A DNA stretch of 64,000 nucleotides from Lysobacter defluvii IMMIB APB-9 = DSM 18482 (lineage in GTDB: Bacteria; Pseudomonadota; Gammaproteobacteria; Xanthomonadales; Xanthomonadaceae). The stretch lies in the NCBI RefSeq assembly GCF_000423325.1, contig NZ_AUHT01000005.1, forward strand, positions 186,001 through 250,000, in the 5' to 3' direction. The translations under genes were made by a program, and so were the position numbers. The first letter of the stretch is position 1. Each line of letters opens with the position of its first letter. The notes beneath the pieces are model-generated. The model had not been told where the DNA came from. It saw only the letters and a program-made list of their open reading frames with translations, and searched no databases. Of this stretch, positions 43,452-54,382 are shown in pieces.

Positions 43452-45245
43452 ATGAGCAACCGCTACGAGGCCCCGATCCGCGACATGCAGTTCGCGCTGT
43501 ACGACGTGCTGGGCGTGGACCGGGTGCTGCCGGCACTCGGGCACGAGGAGACCGGACGCGAGCTGGTCGACGCCGTGCTGGAGGAAGCCGCCCGCTTCGC
43601 CGGGACGGTCCTGGCGCCGCTCAACGAGGTGGGCGACCGCGAGGGCTGCAGCCTTGACAAGGCCACCGGCGAGGTGAAGACCCCGACCGGCTTCAGGCAG
43701 GCCTACGAGCAGTACGTGGAAGGCGGCTGGCCCGGCCTCACCGCGCCGGCCGAGTTCGGCGGCCAGGGGCTGCCGCACGTGGTCGGCTTCGTGCAGAAGG
43801 AGATGATCGACAGCGCCAACCTGGCCTGGGGCAACTTCCCGCTGCTCGGCCACGGCGCGACCGAGGCCCTGCGCCACCACGGCGAGGACTGGCAGCGGGA
43901 GGTCTTCCTCAAGCCGCTGGTGTCCGGCGAGTGGACCGGCACCATGTGCCTGACCGAGCCGCATTGCGGCACCGACCTGGGCCTGCTCAAGACCCGTGCC
44001 GAGCCGGCGGCCGACGGTTCGTACTCGATCACCGGCACCAAGATCTTCATCACCGCCGGCGAGCACGACCTGGCGTCCAACATCGTCCACCTCGTCCTGG
44101 CCCGGCTGCCGGACGCACCGGCGGGGAGCAAGGGCATCTCGCTGTTCGCGGTGCCCAAGTTCAAGGTCGACCGGCAGGGCAAAGTGGGCGAGCGCAACGC
44201 GGTCACCTGCGGCTCGCTCGAGCACAAGATGGGCATCCACGGCTCGGCGACCTGCGTGATGAACTTCGACGGCGCCGAGGGCTGGCTCGTCGGGCAGCCC
44301 CACAAGGGCATGTCGCACATGTTCACCATGATGAACGCAGCGCGCCTAGCGGTCGGGCTGCAGGGGCTGGGACTATCGGAGCGTGCCCTGCAGAACGCCC
44401 TCGCCTACTCGCGCGAGCGCCTGCAGTCGCGCGCCCTCTCCGGCCCGAAGCAGCCGGACAAGGCGGCCGACCCGATCATCGTCCACCCCGACGTGCGCCG
44501 CATGCTGCTGACCTGCAAGGCGCTGGTCGAGGGCGGACGGGTCATGGCCTACCACGCCGGCCTGATGGTCGATGCCGCCGAGGGCGCGAGCGACCCGGCC
44601 GAGCGCGAGCGTGCACTGGCGCTGGTCGACTTCATGACCCCGATCGTCAAGGGCTGCCTGACCGAATGGGGGGTGGAGTGCACCTACCACGCCCTGCAGT
44701 GCTTCGGCGGGCACGGCTACATCGCCGAGCACGGCATGGAGCAGCTCGCCCGCGACGCGCGCATCACCACGCTCTACGAGGGCACCACCGGCATCCAGGC
44801 GCTGGACCTGGTCGGCCGCAAGATCCTCAAGCTGGAGGGCGCGGGGCTGAAGGTGCTGGGCGGGATGATCCGCGCGTTCTGCGAGGAGAACGGCGGCAAC
44901 CAGGCGCTGGGCGCGATGGTCGGCACCCTGGCCACCACCGCCAAGGAGTGGGAGGAACTGACCGTCTCCATCGCCAAGGCCGCGGCCAAAAATCCCGAGG
45001 AGGTCGGCGCGGCCTCCTACGACTACCTGATGTACAGCGGCTACGTGACCCTGGCGTACTGGTGGGCGCGCATGGCCGCGGCGGCGGAGGCCTCGGGCCA
45101 GCCGGAGGGCTTCAAGGCCGGCAAGAGGGAAACCGCGCGCTTCTATTTCGAGCGCATCCTGCCCCGCACCCGGGCCCATGCGGCGGCGATCCGCAGTGGC
45201 TCGGCATCGCTGATGGGACTGGACGAGGCGGACTTCGACGCCTGA
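43452..45245 (+). CDS. Acyl-CoA dehydrogenase (597-residue type)
   Basis: The FAD enzyme oxidises an acyl-CoA to the 2-enoyl-CoA. Landmarks: MCLTEPHCGTDLGLLKTRA (FAD and substrate contact), GTKIFITAGEH, CFGGHGYIAEHGMEQLARD, and ITTLYEGTTGIQALDLVGRKI in which the glutamate of YEGT is the likely catalytic base (quoted in parts). The extra C-terminal domain of about 130 residues and the N-terminal extension place it with the DmdC-like/long-chain group of 590-600 residues. Chain-length preference cannot be read from sequence. The ATG follows GAGAGGA. The lipoprotein gene lies 24 bases upstream and the HNH gene 42 bases downstream. Confidence 0.92.
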   Translation: MSNRYEAPIRDMQFALYDVLGVDRVLPALGHEETGRELVDAVLEEAARFAGTVLAPLNEVGDREGCSLDKATGEVKTPTGFRQAYEQYVEGGWPGLTAPAEFGGQGLPHVVGFVQKEMIDSANLAWGNFPLLGHGATEALRHHGEDWQREVFLKPLVSGEWTGTMCLTEPHCGTDLGLLKTRAEPAADGSYSITGTKIFITAGEHDLASNIVHLVLARLPDAPAGSKGISLFAVPKFKVDRQGKVGERNAVTCGSLEHKMGIHGSATCVMNFDGAEGWLVGQPHKGMSHMFTMMNAARLAVGLQGLGLSERALQNALAYSRERLQSRALSGPKQPDKAADPIIVHPDVRRMLLTCKALVEGGRVMAYHAGLMVDAAEGASDPAERERALALVDFMTPIVKGCLTEWGVECTYHALQCFGGHGYIAEHGMEQLARDARITTLYEGTTGIQALDLVGRKILKLEGAGLKVLGGMIRAFCEENGGNQALGAMVGTLATTAKEWEELTVSIAKAAAKNPEEVGAASYDYLMYSGYVTLAYWWARMAAAAEASGQPEGFKAGKRETARFYFERILPRTRAHAAAIRSGSASLMGLDEADFDA

Positions 45246-45287
45246 CGGTTTCCCTGCCGCAACAATCTGGCTGTAAGCTCGGGCGAC

Positions 45288-45962
45288 ATGGAGACTGCCC
45301 CGGCGATGCTGGACCCGGCCGTCTCCGGCGGCGATGCGCCGCCGGGGATGCACGTCCACTCGGCCGATCGGGAGGGAACGCCGCCCCGGCGCCCGCTGGA
45401 TGCGGTCCGGCTGCTTTCCCTGGATGCCCATGGGCGGGCGCTGGAATGGATCGGCTGGCAGCACGCGGCCTGCCTCTACGCCCGCGACGCCGTGGCCTGG
45501 ACGCTCGGCGACCCCTGCCTGCTCGTGCACGGGGGCACCAACCGCTGGAGCGGGCGGCGCAGCCTGCTTGAGCTCCACCCGATCGTCGCCAGCCGCGGAC
45601 ACGCCCGCGGCAAGGCGCTCGACCCCACGCCCGCGCTCAACAACCCGGCGCTCTTCGCGCGCGACGCGTACCTGTGCCTGTACTGCGGCAACCGCTTCAA
45701 CCGGCCGCAGCTGACCCGCGACCACGTCATGCCGGTCTCGCGCGGCGGCCGCGACTGCTGGGAGAACGTGGTCAGCGCCTGCTTCGCCTGCAACTCGCGC
45801 AAGGGCAACCGCACCCCGCAGCAGGCCGGCATGCCGCTGCTCGCCGTGCCGTACCGGCCCAGCTGGATCGAGCACCTGATCCTGTCCAACCGCAACATCC
45901 TGGCCGACCAGATGGCGTTCCTGAAGGCACAGCTGCCGCGGGATGCACGCATCGCGGTGTGA
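45288..45962 (+). CDS. HNH endonuclease domain protein
   Basis: The 224-residue protein carries a C-terminal HNH nuclease domain: CLYCGNRF supplies the first zinc cysteine pair, RDHVMPVSRGG the catalytic histidine, and ENVVSACFACNSRKGNRTP the second CxxC pair and the asparagine. The N-terminal 110 residues (RLLSLDAHGRALEWIGWQHA) resemble the stand-alone HNH proteins common in Proteobacteria (McrA-like group). These are not clearly tied to restriction or mobile elements. No methyltransferase, intron or phage gene is nearby, so I treat it as a chromosomal gene of unknown role, perhaps in DNA repair. Confidence 0.88.
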   Translation: METAPAMLDPAVSGGDAPPGMHVHSADREGTPPRRPLDAVRLLSLDAHGRALEWIGWQHAACLYARDAVAWTLGDPCLLVHGGTNRWSGRRSLLELHPIVASRGHARGKALDPTPALNNPALFARDAYLCLYCGNRFNRPQLTRDHVMPVSRGGRDCWENVVSACFACNSRKGNRTPQQAGMPLLAVPYRPSWIEHLILSNRNILADQMAFLKAQLPRDARIAV

Positions 45963-46036
45963 TTGCGACGCAGTCGTTTGACGGCGCTGGCGGGGTCCGC
46001 AACACTGCCGCGATCCTTACCACCGGAACCCGCCAG

Positions 46037-47134
46037 ATGCCCCTGAAGCTTGGCCTCACAGGCATGGACCAGTCGACCCGCGCCAGGCTGGAGTCGACCT
46101 TCGCCGAGGCCAACGCACTCGCCGGGAACGGCTGGCAGCTGGTGACGGACGACGAAGCAAGCCACGTCATCGTCGACATGGACAGCATGTACGGCCCGAT
46201 GAGCTGGCTGCGGCTGCATGCCGACGGCAAGCAGGTCATCGGCCTGACCGTCGCGCCGCGCACCCAGGCCGACTACCACCTACCGCAGCCCGCGGACGCC
46301 GGGATCCTGGCGTCGGTACTGCGGCAGATCGCACCGGTAGAGCCGCATCCGGCGGGCCGGACGCCGGCCCCCGAAGCCGGGGACCAGCTCCCCGAGGAGC
46401 GCACGGCCCCGCCCGACGAGGAGCAGGCCGCGCCGGGGGTGTTCGGCAGTATTCCCCCCGCCACCGAGGAGCTCGGCGACCCCGCCGAACCCGGCAGCAC
46501 CGCGGTGGGCCAGGTCATGCCGGCCGCGCCCACCGTGGATCCGGCCACCCCCGCGGCAACGCGGCCCTCCGACGACCGGCGCCCGCGGCGCCTGGACGAG
46601 TGGCTTGCATCCGGCGGCCCCGGCCACCGCTTCGCGCTGGAGCGCGATGGCGTCGAGATCCTGGTCGACCCTGCGGCGGGCCGGTACCACGGCCCCGCCC
46701 TGCTCAAGCCGCTGGCCGGCCTGGCCGCGGCGGAGTTCACTGCCGAGGACCTGGGCCCCGAGCCGGAGGACTGGGACACGCGGGCCGCCGCGATCGGCCC
46801 GGCCCAGCCACTGTCGCGGCTGCTGTGGTTCGCCGCGCTGCAGGCCGGCAACGGGGAGCTGCTGCCCGGCTTCGATCCCGGCGCGCGTTACCAGCTGCTG
46901 AAGTGGCCGCAGACCGAGCGCGAGTTCCCCCGCCACTTCCGCATCGCCACGGTGATGATGCGCGGCGCGGCCAGGCTGGAGGAGATCGCCGCCACCACCG
47001 GCGTCCCCCTCGAGGAAGTGGTCGACTTCGTCAATGCCAACCTGGCGACCGGCTTCGCCCGGCCGGAGCAGCCGGAGACCCCGGCACCGGCGGCCCCGCG
47101 CCAAGGCCTGTTCGGGCGGCTGCGCGGCCGCTGA
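46037..47134 (+). CDS. Conserved-looking protein of unknown function, two domains and a linker
   Basis: I do not recognise this 365-residue protein. Residues 1-100 (MPLKLGLTGMD, HVIVDMDSMYGPMSWL, KQVIGLTVAPRT) look like a small alpha/beta domain with a receiver-like rhythm but without a convincing phosphorylation site. Residues 100-185 form a Pro/Ala/Glu-rich linker. Residues 185-340 form a second domain (YQLLKWPQTEREFPRHFRI, then MMRGAARLEEIAATTGVPLEEVVDFVNA), the last part resembling a helix-turn-helix. The tail reads GLFGRLRGR. No signal peptide or membrane helix is seen. It lies between the HNH gene and dxs on the same strand. Confidence 0.75.
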   Translation: MPLKLGLTGMDQSTRARLESTFAEANALAGNGWQLVTDDEASHVIVDMDSMYGPMSWLRLHADGKQVIGLTVAPRTQADYHLPQPADAGILASVLRQIAPVEPHPAGRTPAPEAGDQLPEERTAPPDEEQAAPGVFGSIPPATEELGDPAEPGSTAVGQVMPAAPTVDPATPAATRPSDDRRPRRLDEWLASGGPGHRFALERDGVEILVDPAAGRYHGPALLKPLAGLAAAEFTAEDLGPEPEDWDTRAAAIGPAQPLSRLLWFAALQAGNGELLPGFDPGARYQLLKWPQTEREFPRHFRIATVMMRGAARLEEIAATTGVPLEEVVDFVNANLATGFARPEQPETPAPAAPRQGLFGRLRGR

Positions 47135-47197
47135 GTCTCCTTGCCCCCCCCGGGCGGCGGCGGGACAATGGCCTACTTGCCGTCCGGTTCCGTATTG

Positions 47198-49117
47198 ATG
47201 ATCGACCCGCAGCGCTATCCCCGCCTCTCCCGCATCCAGGTCCCCGCGGACCTGCGCGCGTTCCCCGCCGGGGAGCTGCCGGCGATCGCCGATGAACTCC
47301 GCGCCTACCTGATCGAGCAGGTCGCCCAGTCCGGGGGCCACTTCGGCGCCGGGCTCGGCGTGATCGAGCTTACCGTCGCGCTGCACTGGCTCTATGACAC
47401 CCCCGTCGACCGCCTGGTCTGGGACGTCGGCCACCAGACCTACCCGCACAAGATCCTCACCGGGCGCCGCGACCGCATCCACACCGTCAAGCAGAAGGAC
47501 GGCGTCGCGCCGTTCCCCAAGCGCGAGGAATCCGAGTACGACACCTTCGGCGTCGGCCACAGCTCCACCAGCATCTCGGCCGCGCTGGGCATGGCACTGG
47601 CGCTGCAGGCGACCGGCGACGACCGCAAGGTGGTGGCGGTGATCGGCGACGGCGCGATGACGGCCGGGATGGCCTTCGAGGCGCTGGCTCATGGCGGCGG
47701 CCTGGGCGAGGAGCCGGGCCGGCAGGAGCCGGACCTGCTGGTGATCCTCAACGACAACCAGATGTCGATCTCCGAGAACGTCGGCGGCGTCACCCGCATG
47801 CTCGGCCGGCTGTCGGGCAGCAGCACGCTCAATGCCATCCGAGAGGGCGGCAAGAAGCTGCTCGGCGACAAGCACGGCGCGCCGGCGCGCTTCGTCAAGC
47901 GCTGGGAGGAGCAGTGGAAGGGCATGTTCGTGCCCTCCACCATGTTCGAAGAGCTGGGCTTCCACTACACCGGCCCGATCGACGGCCACGACATGGACGC
48001 ACTGGTGTCCACCCTGCGCACGCTCAAAGGCCTCAAAGGCCCGCAGCTGCTGCACATCATCACCACCAAGGGCAAGGGCTACGAGCTGGCCGAGGGCGAC
48101 CAGATCGGCTACCACGCGGTCAGCCCGTTCGACCCGGTCCGCGGCATGGTCAGCAAGCCCGGGGCGAAGAAGCCGACCTACACGGACGTGTTCGGGGACT
48201 GGCTGTGCGACATGGCCGCCGCCGAGCCCCGGCTGATGGGCATCACCCCGGCCATGCGCGAGGGCTCCGGCCTGGTGCGCTTCAGCCGGGAATTCCCGGA
48301 GCGTTACTTCGACGTCGCCATCGCCGAGCAGCACGCGGTCACGCTCGCCGCCGGCATGGCCTGCGAAGGCGCCAAGCCGGTGGTGGCGATCTACTCCACC
48401 TTCCTGCAGCGCGCCTATGACCAGCTGGTCCACGACGTGGCGATCCAGGACCTGGACGTGCTGTTCGCCATCGACCGAGGCGGGGTGGTCGGTCCCGACG
48501 GCGCCACCCACGCCGGCAACCTCGACCTGAGTTACCTGCGCTGCGTGCCGAACATGGTGGTGATGGCGCCGGCGGACGAACCGGAGTGCCGGAAGCTGCT
48601 GAGCACCGGCCTGCGCCATGCCGGTCCCGCGGCGGTCCGCTACCCGCGCGGAACCGGTCCGGGGCTGCCCGTGGAGCCGGGGCTGGACACCCTGCCGATC
48701 GGGAAGGGCGAGGTCCGCGCCCGCGGGGAAGGCGTCGCCCTGCTCGCCTTCGGCGCGCCGCTGGCGGCGGCCGAGCAGGTCGCGGCCGAGCTGGGCCTGA
48801 CGGTGGCCAACATGCGCTTCGTCAAGCCGCTGGACCGCGACCTGGTGCTGGAGCTGGCGGCGAGCCACGACGGCCTGGTGACGCTGGAGGACAACGTCAT
48901 CGCGGGCGGTGCCGGTTCCGGCGTGGCCGAGCTGCTGGCGGCGGAGGGCCTGTGCGTGCCGGTCCTCCACCTGGGGCTTCCGGACGCCTTCCAGCACCAC
49001 GGCAGCCGCGAACAGCTGCTGGCCGAGGCCGGGCTGGACGTGGACGGGATCCGGGCCGCCGTGCTGGCCCGCTGGCCCGCCTTGGCCAGCGCTCCGAAGC
49101 GCAACGCGGCTTCCTGA
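47198..49117 (+). CDS. dxs: 1-deoxy-D-xylulose-5-phosphate synthase
   Basis: The 639-residue thiamine diphosphate enzyme condenses pyruvate with glyceraldehyde 3-phosphate, the first step of the MEP isoprenoid pathway. Landmarks: [17 protein letters not shown], the [14 protein letters not shown] and [15 protein letters not shown] cofactor motif, [18 protein letters not shown] with the catalytic glutamate, and [17 protein letters not shown] chose the ATG at 47198 because [14 protein letters not shown] is the N-terminus I remember for Xanthomonas DXS; in-frame ATG at 47168 would add ten unlike residues. A palindromic terminator follows, shared with tRNA-Pro on the other strand. Confidence 0.96.
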   Translation: MIDPQRYPRLSRIQVPADLRAFPAGELPAIADELRAYLIEQVAQSGGHFGAGLGVIELTVALHWLYDTPVDRLVWDVGHQTYPHKILTGRRDRIHTVKQKDGVAPFPKREESEYDTFGVGHSSTSISAALGMALALQATGDDRKVVAVIGDGAMTAGMAFEALAHGGGLGEEPGRQEPDLLVILNDNQMSISENVGGVTRMLGRLSGSSTLNAIREGGKKLLGDKHGAPARFVKRWEEQWKGMFVPSTMFEELGFHYTGPIDGHDMDALVSTLRTLKGLKGPQLLHIITTKGKGYELAEGDQIGYHAVSPFDPVRGMVSKPGAKKPTYTDVFGDWLCDMAAAEPRLMGITPAMREGSGLVRFSREFPERYFDVAIAEQHAVTLAAGMACEGAKPVVAIYSTFLQRAYDQLVHDVAIQDLDVLFAIDRGGVVGPDGATHAGNLDLSYLRCVPNMVVMAPADEPECRKLLSTGLRHAGPAAVRYPRGTGPGLPVEPGLDTLPIGKGEVRARGEGVALLAFGAPLAAAEQVAAELGLTVANMRFVKPLDRDLVLELAASHDGLVTLEDNVIAGGAGSGVAELLAAEGLCVPVLHLGLPDAFQHHGSREQLLAEAGLDVDGIRAAVLARWPALASAPKRNAAS

Positions 49118-49182
49118 GGCGTCGGGCTTCCGCCGGCCAGGCAGGCACCGGCGGCGGCCAGAACTAAGAGTCCGGAAACGAC

Positions 49183-49205
49183 AAAGGGGCCTCGAGGCCC
49201 CTTTT
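49183..49205. terminator. Bidirectional terminator between dxs and tRNA-Pro
   Basis: The perfect palindrome AAAGGGGCCT with its complement AGGCCCCTTT around CG forms a strong stem with A-run and T-run flanks. It lies 65 bases after dxs and 20 bases beyond the 3' end of the convergent tRNA-Pro gene, so it should stop transcription from both sides. Confidence 0.88.
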
Positions 49206-49224
49206 CCGTATCAGCTGATCAAGT

Positions 49225-49301
49225 TGGTCGGGGTGGCCGGATTCGAACCGACGACCACCTGTCCCCCAGACAGGTGCGCTACCAGGCTGCGCTACACCCC
49301 G
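49225..49301 (-). tRNA. tRNA-Pro (anticodon GGG)
   Basis: On the minus strand the 77-base gene has acceptor stem CGGGGTG/CACCCCG, D arm GTAGCGCAGCCTGGTAGCGC, anticodon stem CCTGT/ACAGG around loop CTGGGGG with anticodon GGG, T-loop sequence GGTTCGAATCC, and an encoded CCA end. The GGG anticodon reads CCC and CCU codons, and CCC is frequent in such a GC-rich genome. It is convergent with dxs. Confidence 0.96.
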
Positions 49302-49373
49302 AAAGATCAGTCCCGCCTCGCGGCGGCCGGCAAGTATACCGCGCCTCGCCGGTTTTGTAGCAGCCGCCCGCCG

Positions 49374-49730
49374 TCATCGGCGCAGCAGCTGCAGCACTTC
49401 CTCCAGCTCCATCCGCACCTGGCGGACGATCTGCGTGCTCAGCGCGGACTCGTCGCGCCCCGCGTCGCCCTCCAGGCGCAGCCGGGCGCCGCCGATGGTG
49501 TAGCCCTGCTCGTACAGCAGGCCGCGGATCTGGCGCACCATCAGCACCTCGTGGCGCTGGTAGTAGCGGCGGTTGCCCCGGCGCTTGACCGGGTTGAGCA
49601 TCGGGAACTCGGTTTCCCAGTAGCGCAGCACGTGCGGCTTGACGTCGCACAGCTCGCTGACCTCGCCGATGGTGAAGTAGCGCTTGGCCGGGATCGGCGG
49701 AAGCTCGCGGTTGCTGCCCGGGTCAAGCAT
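49374..49730 (-). CDS. MerR family transcriptional regulator
   Basis: The 118-residue protein has a MerR-type DNA-binding domain: [20 protein letters not shown] (helix-turn-helix), [20 protein letters not shown] (wing and second helices) and then [12 protein letters not shown]. The C-terminal part is a short dimerisation helix with no metal-binding cysteines, unlike CueR or ZntR. This is the small MerR protein regularly found behind ihfA in gammaproteobacteria; its targets are unknown. The ATG at 49730 ([16 protein letters not shown]) overlaps the end of ihfA by eight bases, so translation is coupled. An upstream ATG at 49742 is possible. Confidence 0.92.
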   Translation of the reverse strand: MLDPGSNRELPPIPAKRYFTIGEVSELCDVKPHVLRYWETEFPMLNPVKRRGNRRYYQRHEVLMVRQIRGLLYEQGYTIGGARLRLEGDAGRDESALSTQIVRQVRMELEEVLQLLRR

Positions 49731-50025
49731 GTTCGACTCCACTGAAAGCCTCGACCCGCTCCTTGAGCTTCTGTCCCGGGCGGAAAGTGACCACGGTACG
49801 GGCGGAGATCGGGATCTCCTCGCCGGTCTTGGGGTTGCGCCCCGGGCGCTGGTTCTTGCGGCGCAGGTCGAAGTTGCCGAAGCCCGACAGCTTGACCTGG
49901 CGGCCCTGCTCCAGCGCGCCGCGCAAGGAGTCGAAGAACGCGTCGACGAACTCCTTCGCCTCGCGTTTGTTCAGGCCGACCTCGTCGAACAGACGCTCCG
50001 CCATCTCCGCCTTGGTCAACGCCAT
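49723..50025 (-). CDS. ihfA: Integration host factor alpha subunit
   Basis: The 100-residue DNA-bending protein pairs with IhfB. The sequence [18 protein letters not shown], then [14 protein letters not shown] and the beta-arm [14 protein letters not shown] with its proline that intercalates in the minor groove, is typical of IhfA. It is the penultimate gene of the thrS-to-merR operon and starts 31 bases after pheT. E. coli has the same pheT-ihfA order. Confidence 0.97.
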   Translation of the reverse strand: MALTKAEMAERLFDEVGLNKREAKEFVDAFFDSLRGALEQGRQVKLSGFGNFDLRRKNQRPGRNPKTGEEIPISARTVVTFRPGQKLKERVEAFSGVEHA

Positions 50026-50056
50026 GCCGTCACCTACGAGCCACCGCTGGGGCCTC

Positions 50057-52447
50057 TCAGCCCCGGATCACCGCGCCATGGTCGCTCTGCAGGGCGGCGG
50101 TCACCGCCTCCACTGCCGCATCGACTTCGCGGTCGGTCAGCGTGCGCGCTTCTTCCTGCAAAATCAAGCCCATAGCCAGACTCTTGAAGCCCGTTTCCAC
50201 GCCCTTGCCCTGGTACCGGTCGAACAGCACCAGGTCCCGGAGCACCGGGCCCGCCGCCGAGCGGATGCTCGCCTCGACCGCGGCCCAGGGGGCGTCCTCC
50301 GGGAGCACGAAGGCCAGGTCGCGACGCACCGACGGCTGGCGCGAGAGGGTGCCTGCACGCGGCACGGCCCGCTCCAGCAGCGGCTCCAGGTCCAGCTCGA
50401 AGGCGACCACGCGGGTGTCGTCGATCTCCATGGCTTCCAGCAGCCTCGGGTGCAGCTCGCCGATCCAGCCCAAGGGCGCTTCGCCACCGGCGAGGAACAC
50501 CTCGGCCGAACGGCCCGGGTGCGCCCAGGCGGGCGCCGCGGGACGGAACTCCAGCGTCGCCGCCGACAGGCGCGCCAGGCTTTCCAGGTCACCCTTGAGA
50601 TCGTGGAAGCCCACCTCGCGGGCCGGCTCGCCCCACTGTTCCGCGCGCGCGCCACCGCAGGCGACCGCGGCCACGCGCAGGCGCTCCACCGGGGCCTCGC
50701 CCTCCACCGCCGGCGCGGTGAAGACGTTGCCGAACTCGAACAACCGTACCCGCGGCTGCTGGCGCGCGGTGTTCCGCCCCAGCGCCGCGACCAGGCCCGG
50801 CAGCAACAGCGTGCGCATCACGCCCAGCTCGGCGCTCAGCGGATTGAGCAGCGGCACGGCGTCCGCGTCGGCCTTCCAGGCGGCAAGCAGGCCGGCGTCG
50901 ACGAAGGCGTAGTTGACCGCCTCCAGGAAGCCGCGGCTGGCGAGGTGGCGCCGGGCGTCCGCCTCGTCCACTCGCCCGGACGCCGGCACCCGCAGGACCG
51001 TGGCGCCACCCGGCAGCGTGGCCGGGATGGCGTCGTAGCCATGGATGCGGGCGACCTCCTCGACGAGGTCCTCCTCCAGCGCGATGTCGAAGCGACGGCT
51101 CGGCGCCACGACCTGCCAGCCTTCGGCGACCGTCTCGACCTGCATGCCAAGCGCGCGCAGGATGCGCTCCACCTTCGCCGCGTCCACCTCCAGCCCCAGC
51201 ACCCGCGCCAGGCGTGCACGGCGCAGCAGCACCGGCGGGTTCGCCGGCAGGTGCTCGCCCAGGGCTTCCTCGACGACCGGTCCGGGCGTGCCGCCGGCCA
51301 CATCGAGGATGAGCCGGGTGGCGTACTCGAGCGCGATCCGCGGCAGCTGCGGGTCCACGCCGCGCTCGAAGCGGTGCGCGGCGTCCGTGTGCAGGCCCAG
51401 CTTGCGGCTGCGGCCGATCACCGCGGCCGGCGCGAAGTGCGCGGACTCCAGGAACACGTTGCGGGTGGTTTCGGTCACCCGGGTGTCCTGCCCGCCCATC
51501 ACCCCGGCCAGGGCGACCGGCCGGTCGGCATCGGTCACGACCAGGAAGCCGGGGTCCAGCGCGGCCTCGCGGCCGTCCAGCAGCACCAGTGACTCGCCCT
51601 GGCGCGCGCGGCGCACGCCGATCGGGCCGCCGAGCCGGTCCAGGTCGAAGGCATGCATCGGCTGGCCCAGTTCGAGCATCACGTACTGGGTGATGTCGAC
51701 CAGCAGGCTCACCGGGCGCACGCCGCTGCGGCGCAGCCGCTCGGCCATCCACCACGGCGTGGGGGCGGCCGCGTCGACACCCTGGATCACCCGGCCGCAG
51801 TAGCGCGGCGCATCGGCACCGGCCTCCAGGCGGATCGGCAGGGCGGCGTCGGTCGCGGCCTCCACCGGAGGCACGTCCAGCGGCGCCACCTCGCCATCCA
51901 GCGCCGCGGCCACGTCGTAGGCGATCCCGCGCACGCCGAAGCAGTCGGCCCGGTTCGGGGTCAACTTGATCTCGATGCTGGCGTCTGGAAGCCCCAGCAG
52001 CTCGCTCATCGCCTGGCCCGCCGGGGCATCGGCCGGGAGTTCCAGCAGGCCCGAGGCATCGGCATCGGTGCCCAGTTCCTTGGCCGAGCACAGCATTCCG
52101 AACGACTCCACGCCGCGCAGCTTCGCGGGCCGGATCTCCATGCCGCCGGGCAGCACCGCGCCGACCTTCGCCAGCGGGGCCTTCAGCCCGACCCGTGCAT
52201 TGGGCGCACCACAGACGATCTGCACCGTCGCACCGCCACCCGCATCCACCGTGCAGACCTGCAGGCGATCGGCCTCGGGATGCTTTTCCGCGGCCACGAT
52301 CTCGGCCACCACCACGTTGTCCAGCCCCTCGCCCAGGCGCGTGACTTCCTCGACCTCCAGGCCGATCGCGGTCAGCGTCGCCACCAGCTCGTCATGGCTG
52401 GCGGTGGTCGGCACGTGCTGGCGGAGCCAGTTCTCGGAGAACTTCAT
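50057..52447 (-). CDS. pheT: Phenylalanyl-tRNA synthetase beta subunit
   Basis: The 796-residue subunit forms an alpha2-beta2 enzyme with PheS and edits mischarged tRNA. The N-terminus [14 protein letters not shown] is standard. It contains the EMAP-II-like tRNA-binding domain, the B3/B4 editing domain ([21 protein letters not shown] in part), the B5 domain, and a C-terminal ferredoxin-like anticodon-binding domain ([15 protein letters not shown]). Length matches E. coli PheT (795). It starts 18 bases after pheS on the same strand. Confidence 0.97.
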   Translation of the reverse strand: MKFSENWLRQHVPTTASHDELVATLTAIGLEVEEVTRLGEGLDNVVVAEIVAAEKHPEADRLQVCTVDAGGGATVQIVCGAPNARVGLKAPLAKVGAVLPGGMEIRPAKLRGVESFGMLCSAKELGTDADASGLLELPADAPAGQAMSELLGLPDASIEIKLTPNRADCFGVRGIAYDVAAALDGEVAPLDVPPVEAATDAALPIRLEAGADAPRYCGRVIQGVDAAAPTPWWMAERLRRSGVRPVSLLVDITQYVMLELGQPMHAFDLDRLGGPIGVRRARQGESLVLLDGREAALDPGFLVVTDADRPVALAGVMGGQDTRVTETTRNVFLESAHFAPAAVIGRSRKLGLHTDAAHRFERGVDPQLPRIALEYATRLILDVAGGTPGPVVEEALGEHLPANPPVLLRRARLARVLGLEVDAAKVERILRALGMQVETVAEGWQVVAPSRRFDIALEEDLVEEVARIHGYDAIPATLPGGATVLRVPASGRVDEADARRHLASRGFLEAVNYAFVDAGLLAAWKADADAVPLLNPLSAELGVMRTLLLPGLVAALGRNTARQQPRVRLFEFGNVFTAPAVEGEAPVERLRVAAVACGGARAEQWGEPAREVGFHDLKGDLESLARLSAATLEFRPAAPAWAHPGRSAEVFLAGGEAPLGWIGELHPRLLEAMEIDDTRVVAFELDLEPLLERAVPRAGTLSRQPSVRRDLAFVLPEDAPWAAVEASIRSAAGPVLRDLVLFDRYQGKGVETGFKSLAMGLILQEEARTLTDREVDAAVEAVTAALQSDHGAVIRG

Positions 52448-52465
52448 CGGTATCGCCTCCCCCGG

Positions 52466-53596
<1,131 letters not shown>

Positions 53597-53956
53597 TTAC
53601 GCTGCGAGCGCGCCCTTGGCCTTCTCGGTCAGCGCGGCAAAACCCGCCGCGTCGTGCACGGCGATGTCCGCCAGCACCTTGCGGTCCAGGGTGATGCCGG
53701 CCTTCATCAGGCCGTTCATGAAGCGGCTGTAGCTCATGCCGTTGGCGCGGGCCGCCGCATTGATGCGGGTGATCCACAGCGAACGGAAGTTGCGCTTCTT
53801 CTGCTTGCGGCCGATGTAGGCGTACTGCTGCGCCTTGATGACCGCCTGCTTGGCGACGCGGAAAACCTTGCGACGCGCGTGGTAGTAGCCCTTCGCCTGG
53901 GCGAGGACCTTCTTGTGACGACGGCGTGCCTGCACGCCACGCTTTACTCGTGCCAT
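53597..53956 (-). CDS. rplT: 50S ribosomal protein L20
   Basis: The 119-residue protein binds 23S rRNA early in assembly. [19 protein letters not shown] and the following long basic helix, then [17 protein letters not shown], are standard for L20. In E. coli and Bacillus L20 represses translation of its own operon by binding an mRNA site upstream of rpmI; the equivalent site here would lie in the infC-rpmI gap. It starts 13 bases after rpmI. Confidence 0.97.
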   Translation of the reverse strand: MARVKRGVQARRRHKKVLAQAKGYYHARRKVFRVAKQAVIKAQQYAYIGRKQKKRNFRSLWITRINAAARANGMSYSRFMNGLMKAGITLDRKVLADIAVHDAAGFAALTEKAKGALAA

Positions 53957-53969
53957 TTCTCAGTCCTCC

Positions 53970-54167
53970 TCAGGCGTACGGCAGCATGCGGTTCAGGCGG
54001 CCGGCATCCTCGGCGCGGACGTGGTTCGTCTGCCGCAGGTTGCGCTTCCGCTTGGTCGCCTTCTTGGTGAGGATGTGGCTACGGTTGGCGTGGCCGGCCT
54101 TGAACTTGCCGGACGCGGTCTTGCGGAATCGCTTGGCCGCACCGCGATGGGTCTTGATCTTGGGCAT
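53970..54167 (-). CDS. rpmI: 50S ribosomal protein L35
   Basis: The 65-residue basic protein matches L35: [20 protein letters not shown] and [20 protein letters not shown]. It is followed by rplT after 13 bases and preceded by infC after 215 bases, the same order as in E. coli. The relatively long upstream gap holds hairpins that may take part in L20 control. Confidence 0.97.
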   Translation of the reverse strand: MPKIKTHRGAAKRFRKTASGKFKAGHANRSHILTKKATKRKRNLRQTNHVRAEDAGRLNRMLPYA

Positions 54168-54309
54168 TGCGGGATGTCCTTTCGGTTTCTGTCACTGGCC
54201 TGGGCGGTGGCTGCGCCACGCTTTCCGTCCTGCCCCGACCGGTCATGCGCCACGCGCCACCAGGGCGGCGGCGCGGTGCGTGTCCGTGTTGGCTGCCAAA
54301 AAGCAGCGA

Positions 54310-54327
54310 CCCCGGCGAAAACCGGGG
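54310..54327 (-). other. Hairpin in the infC-rpmI gap
   Basis: The 215-base gap between infC and rpmI contains a stem CCCCGG/CCGGGG with loop TTTTCG on the minus strand, followed seven bases later by TTTTT inside a second small hairpin (GCTGC-TTTTTG-GCAGC). The T-run is too far from the first stem for a good terminator. It is a candidate site for partial termination, RNA processing or L20 autorepression. Confidence 0.4.
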
Positions 54328-54382
54328 CCGCCCAGTATGCCGGCAAGCTGGCCGCCGCGCAATGGCGGCGGCCGCGGCGGCG

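Noticed and set aside
45288-45962. HNH gene as evidence of a mobile element, homing endonuclease or restriction system
   Set aside because: No intron or intein boundaries, methyltransferase, integrase or repeats are nearby. The base composition is like that of its neighbours.
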